Shown in pieces: positions 24,136 to 35,900 of a DNA stretch of 64,000 bases. The position numbers and the translations under genes were made by a program. The stretch comes from Nicotiana tabacum (taxonomy: Eukaryota; Streptophyta; Magnoliopsida; Solanales; Solanaceae), in contig NC_134102.1 of the NCBI RefSeq assembly GCF_000715075.1, positions 41,983,348 to 42,047,347 on the forward strand, written 5' to 3'. The notes beneath the pieces were generated by a model. The model was not told where the DNA came from. It saw only the letters and a list, made by a program, of their open reading frames with translations, and searched no databases. Each line of letters starts with the position of its first letter. Positions within the stretch are counted from its first letter, which is position 1.

Positions 24136-24801
24136 TGTTTACCCTAAAAAATGGATAACAATTAAATTTATATGTGGTTTAAGGATATATGGATTAATTC
24201 AATACGAATGATTAATGACGTTAGATTAAACAAATGAAAGACGTAATAAATGGCCAAACCAATGATAAGAGTGATTCCGAGCTCAGTTGGTGACTCAATG
24301 AGGAACCCGCCCTCGATTCCGAGCTTGCACTTGTGAAGAACTTAAGAACAAAAGTAAGAACTTTGAACGACAAAGAGAATGGAAATAGATTTCCTTGGTA
24401 TTCGTGTTACAATGATTCCTTGAACATTAAGTTTTCCACTTTATATAGTAGGAGAGTTTTAACCTAAGTACAATTCTAAGAAAGGCAAAAATCTCCTGTT
24501 TCGCTAATCACTGATTTTCTGCCGATACGGGCCGAGATTCACGCCGCGATATCCGGATGGGCACGGACATCACGACCCTTTGTTAGTCATGTGCAGTTGT
24601 TTGGTAATACTCTCCGAAGTCTTGATCCCCGAACCGGACCCGGAGGACATGGCCCTGATACCCCCGAGGGCAGGTATTTTGCCCGAGCCCCGATATGAGG
24701 GGCTCCTTGCTCTGACTTCAATTCATTACGGTCACATTCTTGCTCTGTTTGTTTCACCGGGAAATCGGGGTGTTCAGTGGGCTCGGTTTTACCCGTATAC
24801 A
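24136..24801 (-). repeat. 3' LTR of element B (666 bp)
   Basis: Begins TGTTTACCC and ends GTATACA on the plus strand. The portion from 24336 onward is highly similar to 37781-38248. A minus-strand TATA box (CTATATAAAG, 24439-24448) lies at the position expected for LTR promoters. Opposed ORFs at 24580-24937 within it are not genes. Confidence 0.92.
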
Positions 24802-24814
24802 GATAGTCCCCTCG
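24802..24814 (-). other. Polypurine tract of element B
   Basis: The minus strand reads CGAGGGGACTATC immediately before the LTR start TGTATACGGG. This is the position of the primer for plus-strand DNA synthesis. It also fixes the inner boundary of the 3' LTR. Confidence 0.75.
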
Positions 24815-24987
24815 TTTCTCAAAGAGTAAGCTTGCCGAAACGATGGGAAACGATAGATGACTCTGATTCCTTCCTTCATACATTACGACAAGGGAGTCGA
24901 AACGTCCCACCAGTCGCGTCGTTCTGATTTCGGACACATATCGCTCACCGGTAGGTTGCCCCCGAATGCGAAGCGTCGGCTGTTTCC

Positions 24988-24996
24988 CTATAAAAG
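24988..24996 (+). promoter_or_regulatory. Probable TATA box of the extra ORF in element B
   Basis: CTATAAAAG lies 234 bp upstream of the extra-ORF ATG at 25230, outside the LTR. It is followed by a pyrimidine-rich leader (TTCCTCCTTTTGTCCTTTTT). This suggests the plus-strand gene has its own promoter, independent of the LTR promoter that would drive gag-pol on the other strand. Confidence 0.6.
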
Positions 24997-25940
24997 CTTC
25001 CTCCTTTTGTCCTTTTTCTACTTTCCGACCAAATCACTACCTTCGAGCTTTCCAACCATCATCAAACCTTCTTCATATCTTCATCCTTGTTCTTCAATTT
25101 CCATAGCAATCTCCATATTTCTGCCCAGATTTTCTTCAAATCTTCATACTCTGTTCTTCATCTTCAAAACCCGTTTCTCCAAAACTTTGTGTTCTTTCCT
25201 CAAATTTTCAAACACTCATCCAGATAACAATGGCCAAAATATCGAAAACAGTTCCTCAACAAGTTGCCTCTTCATCTTCTCAATCGGCCTTTGGTACTGA
25301 ACCGGTTTCCCCTGAGGTGGTTGCCTTCGAAACGGCTCCCCCCGTTGCGGCTGCTAAGGAACCGGCCGCCGAGATTCCCTTGTCGGCGTTCATTCTCGGG
25401 GGCTGCTCAATTGCAGATGACTTTAAAGTCGAGAATCCCTCGTGCAAACATGACCGGGGTGAAGGAGTCTCGAGGTACATATATTCTGTGAGTGAAGATG
25501 TTCCTCCCACAGTTCGTAAGGACTGCAATTAAGAAGGCAAGAACGTAGTAGTCCCCGGGCCCAAGGATACCGTCACTACCCACGTGGAGGGGTACTTAAG
25601 TGTTTACACTTATCCCTTCACACTGGGCCCGATAGACCCGATCGTCCTAGACTTTTGCAAGAGGTACAAGGTGTGCCTCAGGAAAATCTACCCATCATTG
25701 TGGAGGATCGTGACCCTCCTCCGCTACATCGTGAACAAGACTGAATCTTGTCGGTTCACGATCGACTACCAGCTTTGATTATACAGTCCCCGGATATTCT
25801 GAGCGGGACTAATCAAGCTTACTCGTCGGGCCACCAAGGCCCCCTTTTCGAGTATCGACGAAGACCAAGATCGGGGGTGGTAAGGACGCTTTTTCCGAGT
25901 CAAGACCGAGGATTTGATCCCCCAGAATACATGCCATTCT

Positions 25941-27347
25941 TGACGAGCACAAAACACAACACAAAATTATTGCTCACTAGTCAAAGATAGTATAGTTTAA
26001 CTATCGTCTCCGCATGGATTGGATTTAAACAATGTTCGAATAATCTTCAATTGATTACTATCCAGAAAAATTAATACTTGATTTGATGACTATCACTACG
26101 ATTAACTACTAAAAATTAAGCAAGTAACAGTTGATCACATAAGACAGCAGATGAGCAACGAAGAAATATCAATGAGAGAAATAAGGGTATTTGACTAGAT
26201 AGGTGCAAGATAATTGACTCGGGATCGAATTCTTGAGTTAATTCACTCAATAATACTGTTGGTTCTCACGAATTCAACAGATAATTAGATTACACTTGAA
26301 GTTAGTGTTCCTCTTTCGATTAAACGTTAATTTCAATAATTAATCTAATTGAAGCACGGTAAATAATTGCAACAATAAAATGATAGTTATGATCTAAAGG
26401 GTAACTTCTCACGAATATTTCCCTATTTTCTAGCTTGATTGACAATTCAAGAGGCTCTTTCGATTACCTATATGAATCACGAATTTAAAGTAGAGCATAA
26501 GATGTAAAGCAATTCAATACAGTGCTCCTCTTTTGATTAAGCAAAATAAGAAATAACTCCACAATACAAATTAAAACTCCATCAATTAATTGTGACAATT
26601 ATCAAGAATCGAATCCCTAATCAAGTTATCAAAACACTGTATCTGCCAACACCCTAATAGAAATTACTCCATAACAATGGAGTAATACATTTCAAATAAG
26701 TTTAAGAACAAAGAAAACATCAAAGCTACTGATTTTGATACCAACTCCTGTATTGCACCGATTGCAGGTTGTATTATTGATGAATTCTTGAGTTTTATTG
26801 CTTTTGTTGGTTCTCCTATCTTTTGTAGGTCAAAAATCCCTTCAAAATCGTGTTTTTGGTGTATTTTATACCGTGTAGAAATAAGCCAAGACAAAACTAC
26901 CCTTTCCTAGCCGAACTTGGAGATCACTCTGACAAATTTGCACAGCCGCGCCGCGCCCCGAACCGCTCCTTGCGGCGCGCTAGTGAGGAAATCCATAGAG
27001 CTCGCATTTTTCTTGTCAGGCACTTTTGCACTGCCGCGCCACGCCCCATGCGGCGCGGTAGTAGCTTTTTCTTAGAGTAAATTCATGTGTTCACTTTTTG
27101 ATATCCGGACTTGGTCCTCGACCCCCGAACGTGATCCCAACCTAATTTCTTGGGCTTCTACTCAGACTTCAAAGTTCTAACTTGTTTGATTTCGCTCCAA
27201 ATTATCTAAATAGCTCAGAGTCATTTCCTACAAGGCATAAAATACATAATAAGTATAATTCACTATCATTTAAGCTCAAACACACGTCAAATGTAATAAT
27301 TAGAGTGAAATACTACGGCTAAAACACGGGTTTCTAGCCTACCATCC
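25941..27347 (-). repeat. 3' LTR of element A (about 1.4 kb)
   Basis: Starts TGACGAGCACAAAACACAAC and ends TTTCTAGCCTACCATC. The same start, end and internal landmarks are in the LTRs of element D: the CTCTTTCGATTACC-type segments, a GC-rich GCGCCGCGCC patch near 26944-27060 and GGCATAAAATACATAATAAG. It is otherwise AT-rich and non-coding. Confidence 0.85.
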
Positions 27348-29140
27348 ACACCTCACACTTAGATTGTTGCTCGTCCTCGAGCAATCAAACTGCACTTCCC
27401 CTAGGGACGACCTTTTCATTAAACAAAATCCCTAACACATCATGCCAAGAATGCTTAAAATAAACTAAGCACCCTATCATAACATCCTTACCTCAGGACT
27501 CGACTCAAAAGCGCCACGCATTTTTCACAACATGTCCACTTACTCTAACACAGAGGTCAAAGACTTTACCTTACCTTCACAAGTCATGTGCCTTCACACA
27601 AACAATAGAGAATAGTTCCATATACAATAAAGTTCAAGAGCAGTTAGGACTCAAGGTAGAAAGAATTCACTCACTCTCAGGAATTAAATTCATGCGCCAT
27701 AGAAGACGTACCATATGTTTGCCCATAGTGTAATACTCTACTAATTTAGCTCATTCAGTCAAGGATCAAGTACGACTTTAATTGGTTGTAATGTAGGTTG
27801 TGGGTCGGGTAGGATACATTTGAATATAGTGATCACAACTTCCTAAGTACTTTAATACATATACATTAACAATTTCACCCCACACTTGTGTGAAACCAAA
27901 CCCCAACATTCACACATAATCGCATCAAGCTCCCGATTTCTTTAAGCACAAACCCGATAAGAACTACCACTAGCAAGTAATTACTTTTTTATACTATATA
28001 CAAACACCAATATTTTTTCTTTTTCTAGATTATGATATTCTCTTCTCTTCTTTTTTTATCTCAATTCCCTACAAGTGGTTCTCATAATCTTTTTTTTTCT
28101 CAATATACCTTTCCCTTTTCTATAGTTCCACTCAAAAACCCAACCATACCTCCATCTAGCTTTTACAAGCTCATAACAACTCACGTGCTCAAGAGAGGTC
28201 TACAGTTCAAACAGATAGTCAATTCAAACAAAGGGGTCAAGCTTGTATTGTGGTTACCAAACAAATAGGATTACAGGCTCAAAGAGGCTAACTAAGATAA
28301 ACATTAATTAGGTGGGCAAAAGCATATATCTGGCTCAATAAAAAAATGCCTATATCCCTTCCTAGACTGAACAAGACTGCTATTTCGCTTTGCAAACACA
28401 CAGGGTAAGTTCTATACATCAATAGACATGCACATAATATCAACGAAAACCACACTCATACATTGGCACATAACTCACTCGGGATCGGATCTTTCCCGAC
28501 TCTCTAGTCAAAGCATTTAAGTAGAGTTACGATCAAGCAATTTAAGGCACTTATCTAAAAGTCAAGAACTGAGCCTAGGCGTCATGACTAAGGCACTCAC
28601 CACTCTCAAGGCATATGCAGTCAAGGGAAATTGCTTCAAATTAGCACTATGACTCAACATTTTTTACTCCTATAAACCAAAAAACTAACTACACCCGGTT
28701 CAAGTAAAATCCTTAGAAAAGAACCGCGACACAAAGAAAAACCAAGGAAGAATTACTACACTACCTAAGAAAATAAAATAAAATAAAATAGAATAAAATA
28801 AAACAAAGGACTTATTTTTGGATTTTCAAAATTTTTTAATTTTTGTTTTTCGTTCGACTTCAAATCCCTCAAGAAGCCAGTCGACAAAATCCATCGTCCG
28901 AAAGAGTCAAAACTAAACAGTTAATTACTAACTATTACAGGACGATAGAAAATAGAGTTATGATTACAGACCATATTATCTAAGAAAGAAAGAAACAAAT
29001 CAAACAAAATCAACTGGCAAATAGAAAACAAGTACAAATACAATCAAATAGGAGCACCCCACACTTTAAAAAAAATTGCATTGTCCCCAATGCAAAACAG
29101 TAAAACAAGAGTGAAAAGGTAACTCCCTGAGGCCCATGGC
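27348..29140. other. Non-coding 3' region of element A
   Basis: Collinear with 43494-45135 of element D (for example CGTCCTCGAGCAATCAAACT near the LTR, and AAAAGAACCGC further in). It carries no supported ORF. The 28032-28268 plus ORF looks like chance. Confidence 0.65.
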
Positions 29141-29700
29141 CTACTCTTCATCGCTACCCTCAAAAGTGTGCAGGTACTCTTCATCATCAGAGAGAACAGA
29201 GTTGGCGTCCTCATCAGGTGGCATCTGTACTCCAGCAGCTAATCCCAACCACTGCTGCGTGATCGCGGAGAGTAGATGGTCCTCCTGCAGCTATGCCAAG
29301 TCAACCTCCCCCCGAGCAGCGCGAAGGCGCATATCAACAAATAGAAATTGCAGTGTCTTCTCAACACGAACAGTCTTTGATCTACAGGAACAACAACAGC
29401 ATGAGGGTCTATCATAATTGTGACATCAAAAGGCTTAAGAGGTCGCAAAACCAGAATCTACCGATCATAATGAAACTCCTCCTTCACATGGTGGATCCTC
29501 AGAAGTCATATGATCATACTCAGGAAATATAGACGGTGGTCCCCAAGTGGTCGTACTCGAGACATGTGCTCAAGCATAATCTTACCCAGATCAAACTTCG
29601 TCCGAGTCAAGATAGCATAAATGAGACACACCTTCAACCGGGAGACATCAATGTTGTTCTGGGTAGGCATGATCTTCGCATTAATCAAACGGTGAACGAC
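29141..29700 (-). pseudogene. Remnant ORF of element A (plant transposon-protein domain, PF20167-like)
   Basis: A minus-strand segment from about 29688 reads INAKIMPTQNNIDVSRLKVC and continues IYAILTRTKFDLGKIM. This matches the recalled pattern of the 'putative plant transposon protein' domain found in Athila-like elements. After frameshifts the same gene ends in an acidic tail (MPPDEDANSVLSDDEEYLHT...) with TAG at 29141-29143. It is a pseudogene without its N terminus. Domain naming is from memory and moderately secure. Confidence 0.55.
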
Positions 29701-29704
29701 TCTG

Positions 29705-29749
29705 GCAAGTAATACTATGGCTAAAATATGGGTTTTTAGCCTACCATCA
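29705..29749 (-). repeat. Residual 5' LTR end of element A
   Basis: AATACTATGGCTAAAATATGGGTTTTTAGCCTACCATCA matches the last 40-odd bases of the left LTR (27309-27347), with the expected target duplication after it. The rest of this LTR is deleted. Confidence 0.75.
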
Positions 29750-31741
29750 ATTCCCTAAGAAGTGGAATGCGTCTCGTAAGTGCAATTCTCTCTTTAAACA
29801 TCAAAATTCTTTTTCTTCAATTTCTATCTTCTCATTCATGTTTGTGGTTGTACAGCTGTCACCCGGTTTCCGAATGCGGTTCCTCGGTTAAAGGAGTGGA
29901 TCGAGGGCATCTGTACTCGAATGTCGTACTTCGAGCGTACATGGCACAGACTCTCGAAGGGCCGATGGGAGGCCCGTTCTCATGGTAAGGCCTCTTTTTG
30001 GGTTGCCAATACTATGTTTCCACCTTTTATTATAATAACTCTTCTTCCCTTTTTGTTATTGCAGGTTTACCTAAGACCACCGAACTTAGGCCTTCAAAAG
30101 GGGATGAGGATGTGCCCCCATCCATTGATCCCTCTACTGCTGCCACAGAGGGAAAAAAGAAGAGGAAGAGAAAACCCTCAGGCTCCCCGGGCTCCGAGGT
30201 GAATAAACCAAAGAAACGGGTGCTCTGCAAGCCTAGGAGGGGCTCCAGTTCCTGGGTTCCAGCCTTAGACTTCCTCCTACGGCTTAAGGACGAGCCGGAG
30301 GATAAATCTATTTTTGTTACCCACAAGACGACCTATCCCGGGGACGCAGATGCATCCGAGGGGGAGACTCGTGAGATTGACCCCCCTCAAACTCAAAAGA
30401 CCGACGTGGATAACCGGGGTAAAACTCCTCAGGATGCCAGTTCCGATCCAAAGGAAGCACCCAATATAATTGAGATCTCGGGGATGCCCTCCTACACTAG
30501 GTCCATGCTCGAGGAGGCCAAGGAGAAAAAGGAGAAGTCTAACGAGGGGGTCCATAGTTCTGAAAATCCTCTTCACTCCTTTTTCGACGATGTGGACTCG
30601 ACTACTTTGGAAGACTTCTCCGGGCTAGGCGACCTAGAAGTTCTGAAGAAGGACATATCCTTGGAAGCAGGCGGGCCGAGCTCTAGCCCTAAATTGATCG
30701 ATCAGTTCGTTGCCCCAAGTGTCAACCCTAGGCATAGGAGATCAATCATACTGAATGTCCATGAGGATGCTCGGGTTTTGTCCGCTCCTGTGGGGGTAGC
30801 TAGCTACCTCCGATGTCTTGTGACCGAGGAGGATCAAACAAAAATGAATGAGGTGAATGTGCCATGCCTCTTCAATGAGGCGCAACAAGCGCTGAACCAG
30901 GTAAGGCACTATTTCTCTCCATCGATATATTATTATCTTCGTTTGATGTTTCTCATATTTGTTTCCTTTTTGCAGGCCTCGGTACTTCACCACAAGAGTT
31001 TTCTAGGTACCGGGTTGAGGTCAATCAACTCGAGCTCGAAATCAAGGAGCTTTCCCAAAAGATGGACATGTTCAATCTTCTTAGCGAGCAGCAAGAGGGG
31101 GTCGCCAAGAACCTCCGGGCCAAGTTGGATGCAGCTCAGAAAGAGGCATCGGCCTTAAGGAAGGAGCATTCCAACTTGGTGGAAAAGGTAAAAGTTTTTG
31201 AAGTTAGACACAAGGGGCCGGTAGCAGAGGCTAACAACAATACTTCGCAGATCCAGCAGAAGATCGACCAGATCAACCAACTCCGCAAGGAGATGGACGA
31301 GATCCAAATAATGGCCGACGGGTGGAAAACAAGATGGACCTGCTAGCCTCGGAGAAGGAGACCGCCCAGGCCAAGCTGTCTTCGGTGAAAGTTCAGCTTC
31401 GGGTGGTGAAGGAGAAGGCCGATACACGAGCTCAGCAAAACGAGGACCTCCAAGCACGGCTGGGCTCGTCCATCGCTGAATGGGATGCCCTTGGCAAGGA
31501 GATCAAAATAACGAGGTCTAGGTTGGAAGAAACATCGGCTGATGTTGACGAGATGGTGTCCTAATACAAGGCCGATGTTGAAGCAGCCGAGGCCCTCCTG
31601 AAGACTACTGCTGAGTATGTAAGGCGGTTATCCCGAAGGGAAACCCTCGAAGAAATACATGCCCGAGGCTTCGACCTATCTGCCGAGATCGAAGAGGAAA
31701 AAAGAATCGAGGTTGAGGCCAAGAGGCTAGTTGAACCCTAA

Positions 31742-32911
31742 GGTGAAGAAGCCTCTGAGGGCTCTGAAGAATCCGGAGGCCTGACGGTTCTAGTGACGAG
31801 TCGGGTTCCGGTGAAGACCAGGCGTAGATGCCTTAGGATGTTTTTTTGTTTTTGTATGTAGTAAATATATTTTGTTGAGGCTGTTTTTATTTGGCCTTTG
31901 TAAAGATATTCCGGAATATATAAAAAAATTTCTTTTGGCAATTTTCAAGTCTATTATCTTAGTATCGTTTTACAGTTGCAATAGAATCAAACGTAGTAAT
32001 AAGTCATTTTTCGGAGGTCCGAACAAGACCTGTCCTTGATGCAACTTTTGCTCGAAACTTGTGGAAGCTCGGAGTGGCCGAAAATTTCCCCAAGGTGCTT
32101 GCTTAAATGTTTTTAGACTATATCTTTGCCGAGGGTAAACTTTGAACTGGTTTAGAATTTTGTTGAAGTCCTTATGTTTTGATTACGGGCTTCGGACGTC
32201 TCCAAACCATTTTTAGGGTGGTCGTAGTTCTTTAGGTTTAGGCGCTGCCTAATAGGTTTTGTGCCTCCGGGTTTCGATAACCAGAGCCGCCTGAACTTGT
32301 CTCAGATGATAGTCTCCGAGTGGGGATATCCCTTTGGGCTCGGATAGGGGTGGCCCTTGGGCTCGATGGTCTCCGGGTAGGAATATACCTTAGGCTCTAT
32401 ACTTGTAAGAAGCAAAAAATATGCATTAGCAAGGTAGAAACTTTGTTTCATTTTTGTGTGTAGCGTACAAGATTGTAAGCGTGTAAAAGCTCATATTATG
32501 GCTGAGGTGGCCTACATAGGCATGGTTCACTTGACCGTTTGGCCCTTACAATAAATCCTAACAACCGAGCCTACATTGTTCAAGCACAAAGTTTCCTTCC
32601 TTGCTAAAAATCTTGACCCAAGGGTGATGGCCCCCAGTATTCGAGGTTGATATTTGAGAGGGATCAGATACTGTTGATGCGACTATTGACTCCAATTTAA
32701 AATCGGTCTTCAATTCTACATTAGCACGATTTATGTTGCCTCATTAAAAACCTTGCCGGAAAACCCATTTAGGATAAAACCGGTTCAAGGGAAAAAGAGT
32801 GCAACGTATGCTTTCAGACCTAACAACTACATTCTTCTTTGGTTGTTGCCTGCAAGTGTTAGTCTAATTCATAATATTAAAAAAAGTGAATGAGGTCGTA
32901 CCTTAGCAGTA
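31742..32911. other. Spacer between the convergent genes of element B
   Basis: Lies between the end of the plus-strand extra ORF and the end of minus-strand pol, so it would be 3' UTR for both. It has CCTCCGGG/CTCCGGG-type short repeats and no supported ORF. The 31738-31941 minus ORF is a shadow. Confidence 0.6.
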
Positions 32912-35900
32912 TTACCATTTTAAGTGGGTCACGTTCCAGTTGTTCGGTAGCTGTGCACCATTCCCTGCTTCGCGTTTGTATGACCCTTTACCGATAGTCC
33001 CGATGACTTGATATGGACCTTCCCAATTCGGTCCCAATTTCCCTTCGTTCGGGTTCCGGATGTTCAGTGTTACTTTTATTAACACCAAGTCCCTGATATT
33101 GAAGTGTCGGAGGTTGGCTCTTCGGTTATAATATCTTTCTATCCGCTGTTTCTAGGCAGCCAACCAGACTAGGGCGGCCTTGCGCCTCTCATCCAATAGT
33201 TCCAGACTCGTGCTTATGGCCTCATCGTTTGATTCTTCAGTTGTATATTAGAACCTGAGGCTCTATTCTCCTACCTCATCCAGTATTAATGCTTCAGCAC
33301 CATAGACTAACGAAAATGGAATGGCCTCGGTACTAGATTTTGAGGTCATACGGTATGCCCACAAGACTTCGGACAAAATTTCCTTCCATTTTTCTTTGGC
33401 ATCGGTCAACCTTTTCATAAGGTTTTAAAGTGTTGTCTTGTTTGTAGACTCTGCATGTACGTTACCACTAGGGTGATAGGGTGTTGACAAGATCTTTTTC
33501 ATCTTATGGTCCTCGAAAAATTTTCTTACCTTGCTGCTGATGAACTGCTTCCCGTTATCACATAATATCTCGGCCGGTATACCGGACCGGCATATTATGT
33601 GGTCCCAAATGAAGTCAATGACTTCTTTTTTCCGGACCTTCTCGAACGCTTGAGTTTTGACCCACTTAGAGAATTAGTCAATCATAAATAGTATAAATTG
33701 AGCCTTGCCTGGTGCCCATAGCAGGGGACCGACAATATCCATTCCCCATTTCATGAACAACCAAGGTGACATGACCGAATGTAGTAACTCCCCAGGTTGA
33801 TGGATCATTGGTGCATGCCTCTGACGGCCGTCGCATCTCCGCACAAAGTCCTTTGCATATTTCTCTATGTCGATCCAGTAATAGCTGGCTCTGATTATCT
33901 TACGAACCAAAGATTCTGCCCCCGAATGGTTTTTGCAAGTGCCTTTGTGAACTTCCCTCAAAACATATTAGGTGTCTCCCGGCCCCAAGCATATGGCGAG
34001 TGGGCCATCGAACGTTCTTCTGAATAGAGTACCCTCAAATAGGCTAAACCTAGTTGCCTTCATTCGCAGAGCTCTCGATTCTTTAGGATCCGAGGGCAAC
34101 TTACCAGTCTTCAAGTAGTTTATATACTTGTTTCTCCAGTCCCAAGTTCAACTCGTTGAGTTTATCTCAGCATGGCCTTCTTCCACTACTGATTTCATGA
34201 GTTGTACGACCATTCCTGAGCTGAATTCATCGTCATCAACCGATGACCCCAAGTAAGCCATAGTATCAACTTCGTTGTTTTAATCCCGGGGTACGTGATG
34301 CAAGGTCCATTCCTTGAATCGATACAGCGTTACCTGTAATTTGTCCAAGTACCTTCGTATTCATTCCTCTTTTACTTCGAATGTCCCGTGGACTTGATTT
34401 ACCACAAGGAAGGTGTCACACTTAGATTCGACCACCTCGGCCCCTAAGCTTTTAGCCAATTTGAGACTTATAATCATGGCCTCATACTCGACTTCATTGT
34501 TAGTTAATTTCACAGTTATGATAGATTTCCTAACTATGTTGCCCGTAGGCAGCTTCAACACGATGCCGAGTCCGGACACTTATATGTTCGAGGCCTCATC
34601 CGTAAAAAAGGTCCAGATTCCCGAGGAAGTCCCCGAGGTTAACAACAATTCCTTTTCGACTTCGGGTATTAAGGCCGGCATGAAGTCGGCCACAGTGTCT
34701 GCCAAACTTTGAGATTTAATGGCGGTTTGGGGTCGATATTCGATATCGTACCCACTAATTTCTATGACCCATTTGGCCAATCGTCCCCAGAGATCAGGTT
34801 TGTGCATTATGTTCCTCAGTGGGTAAGAAATTATGACACATATGGGATGGCATTGAAAATATGGCTTTAACTTTCTAGAGGCGCTTAGCAAAGCGAGCGC
34901 CAATTTCTCTAGGTGAGGGTACCTTATTTAGGCCTCGCCTAGAGTCCTGCTAACATAATAGATAGGAAATTGCGTACCTTCCTCTTCCCAGACTAAGTCT
35001 CAACTTACCGCTATCTCGGATACCGCCAAGTACAGGTGCAGTTGCTCGTCTGCCTTCGTAGTATGAAGCAAGGGTGGACTCGAAAGGTACCATTTGAGTT
35101 CTTCCAAAGCTTGCTGGCACTCTGGGGTCCACGAAAAGTATCTTCTACTTCAATAATGATAAGAACCAATGGCTCTTATCGGAAGACCTTGACATGAACC
35201 GACCCAGGGCGGTTATGCTCCCCGTTAGCCTCTGAACGGCCTTGACATTATCTACCATGGTGATGTCTTCTATAGCTTTGATTTTGTCGGGGTTGATATC
35301 GATTCCCCGATCGGACACCATGAATCCCAGGAACTTCCTGGACTCGACACCGAATGTGTATTTCTCCAGGTTTAGCTTCATATTGTATTTCTTCAGTATG
35401 TTGAAGGCTTCCTGCAAATGTTCCAAATGGTCCTCTGCTCGCAGGGACTTAACTAACATACCATCAATGTAAACCTCCATTGATTTTCCTATTTGTTCTT
35501 CGAACATCTCATTTACTAGGCGTTGATAAGTGGCACCGATATTTTTTAGTCCAACGGCATTACGTTATACCAATAGGTGCTGAATTTAATGATCAAGGAA
35601 TGTTTTTCTTGATCGCCCGGGTCCATCCAGATTTGGTTATAACCGGAATAGGCATCGAGAAAGCTGAGTATCTCGTGCCCGACCGTTGCATCGATCATGC
35701 GATCGATGTTAGGCAAAAGGAAAAGAATCATTGGGGAACGCCTTGTTCAAGTCTTTGTAATATACGCACATTCTTAAATTATTTCCCTTTTTAGGCACTA
35801 CTACGTTAGCCAACCAATCTGGGTACTTAATTTCCCGAATGGAACCTATTTTAAGGAGTTTGGATACCTCGTCTTTGATGAACGCATGCTTGACTTCAGA

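Larger units (their letters stand above)
25941..29749 (-). mobile_element. Element A: internally deleted Athila-like LTR element nested in element B
   Basis: TG...CA ends are flanked by ATTCT (25936-25940) and ATTCC (29750-29754), a 5-bp target duplication with one substitution. The LTR and its adjoining non-coding region closely resemble element D (42123-48680), so the two belong to one family, both minus-oriented. The right-hand LTR is reduced to its last about 45 bp, so the 5' LTR, primer-binding site and gag are gone. What remains internally is the 3' non-coding region plus the end of one ORF. Confidence 0.85.
25230..31741 (+). pseudogene. Extra ORF of element B (putative gypsy-type transposon family, PF04195-like), spliced and interrupted
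   Basis: The ATG at 25230 starts an Ala/Pro/Ser-rich N terminus. The domain core at 25584-25935 includes YTYPFTLGPIDPIVLDFCKRY. Element A interrupts after 25940, and the ORF resumes at 29750 with FPKKWNAS. GT-AG introns fit 29776-29855, 29985-30064 and 30901-30975. The 30065-30900 exon is acidic/basic, low in complexity and includes KKRKRK, a possible nuclear localisation signal. The part after 30976 is a long coiled coil (LLSEQQEGVAKNLRAKLDAAQ). It ends at TAA 31739-31741, perhaps prematurely. Lesions include TAA at 25529-25531, 1-nt shifts near 31010, and TAA at 31562-31564. It is antisense to gag-pol. Molecular function is unknown; the 'transposon' name of the domain family reflects location, not a shown activity. 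The homologous ORF in element C shares its intron positions. Confidence 0.82.

Noticed and set aside
24580..24937. Two opposed ORFs of about 115 codons on both strands
   Set aside because: They lie across the 3' LTR of element B and are repeated, without conservation, in the other LTR; long frames result from GC-rich sequence.
26940..27060. GC-rich GCGCCGCGCC patch that might be rRNA or a CpG-island promoter
   Set aside because: The same patch recurs in the LTRs of element D, so it is part of the LTR; no rRNA similarity seen.
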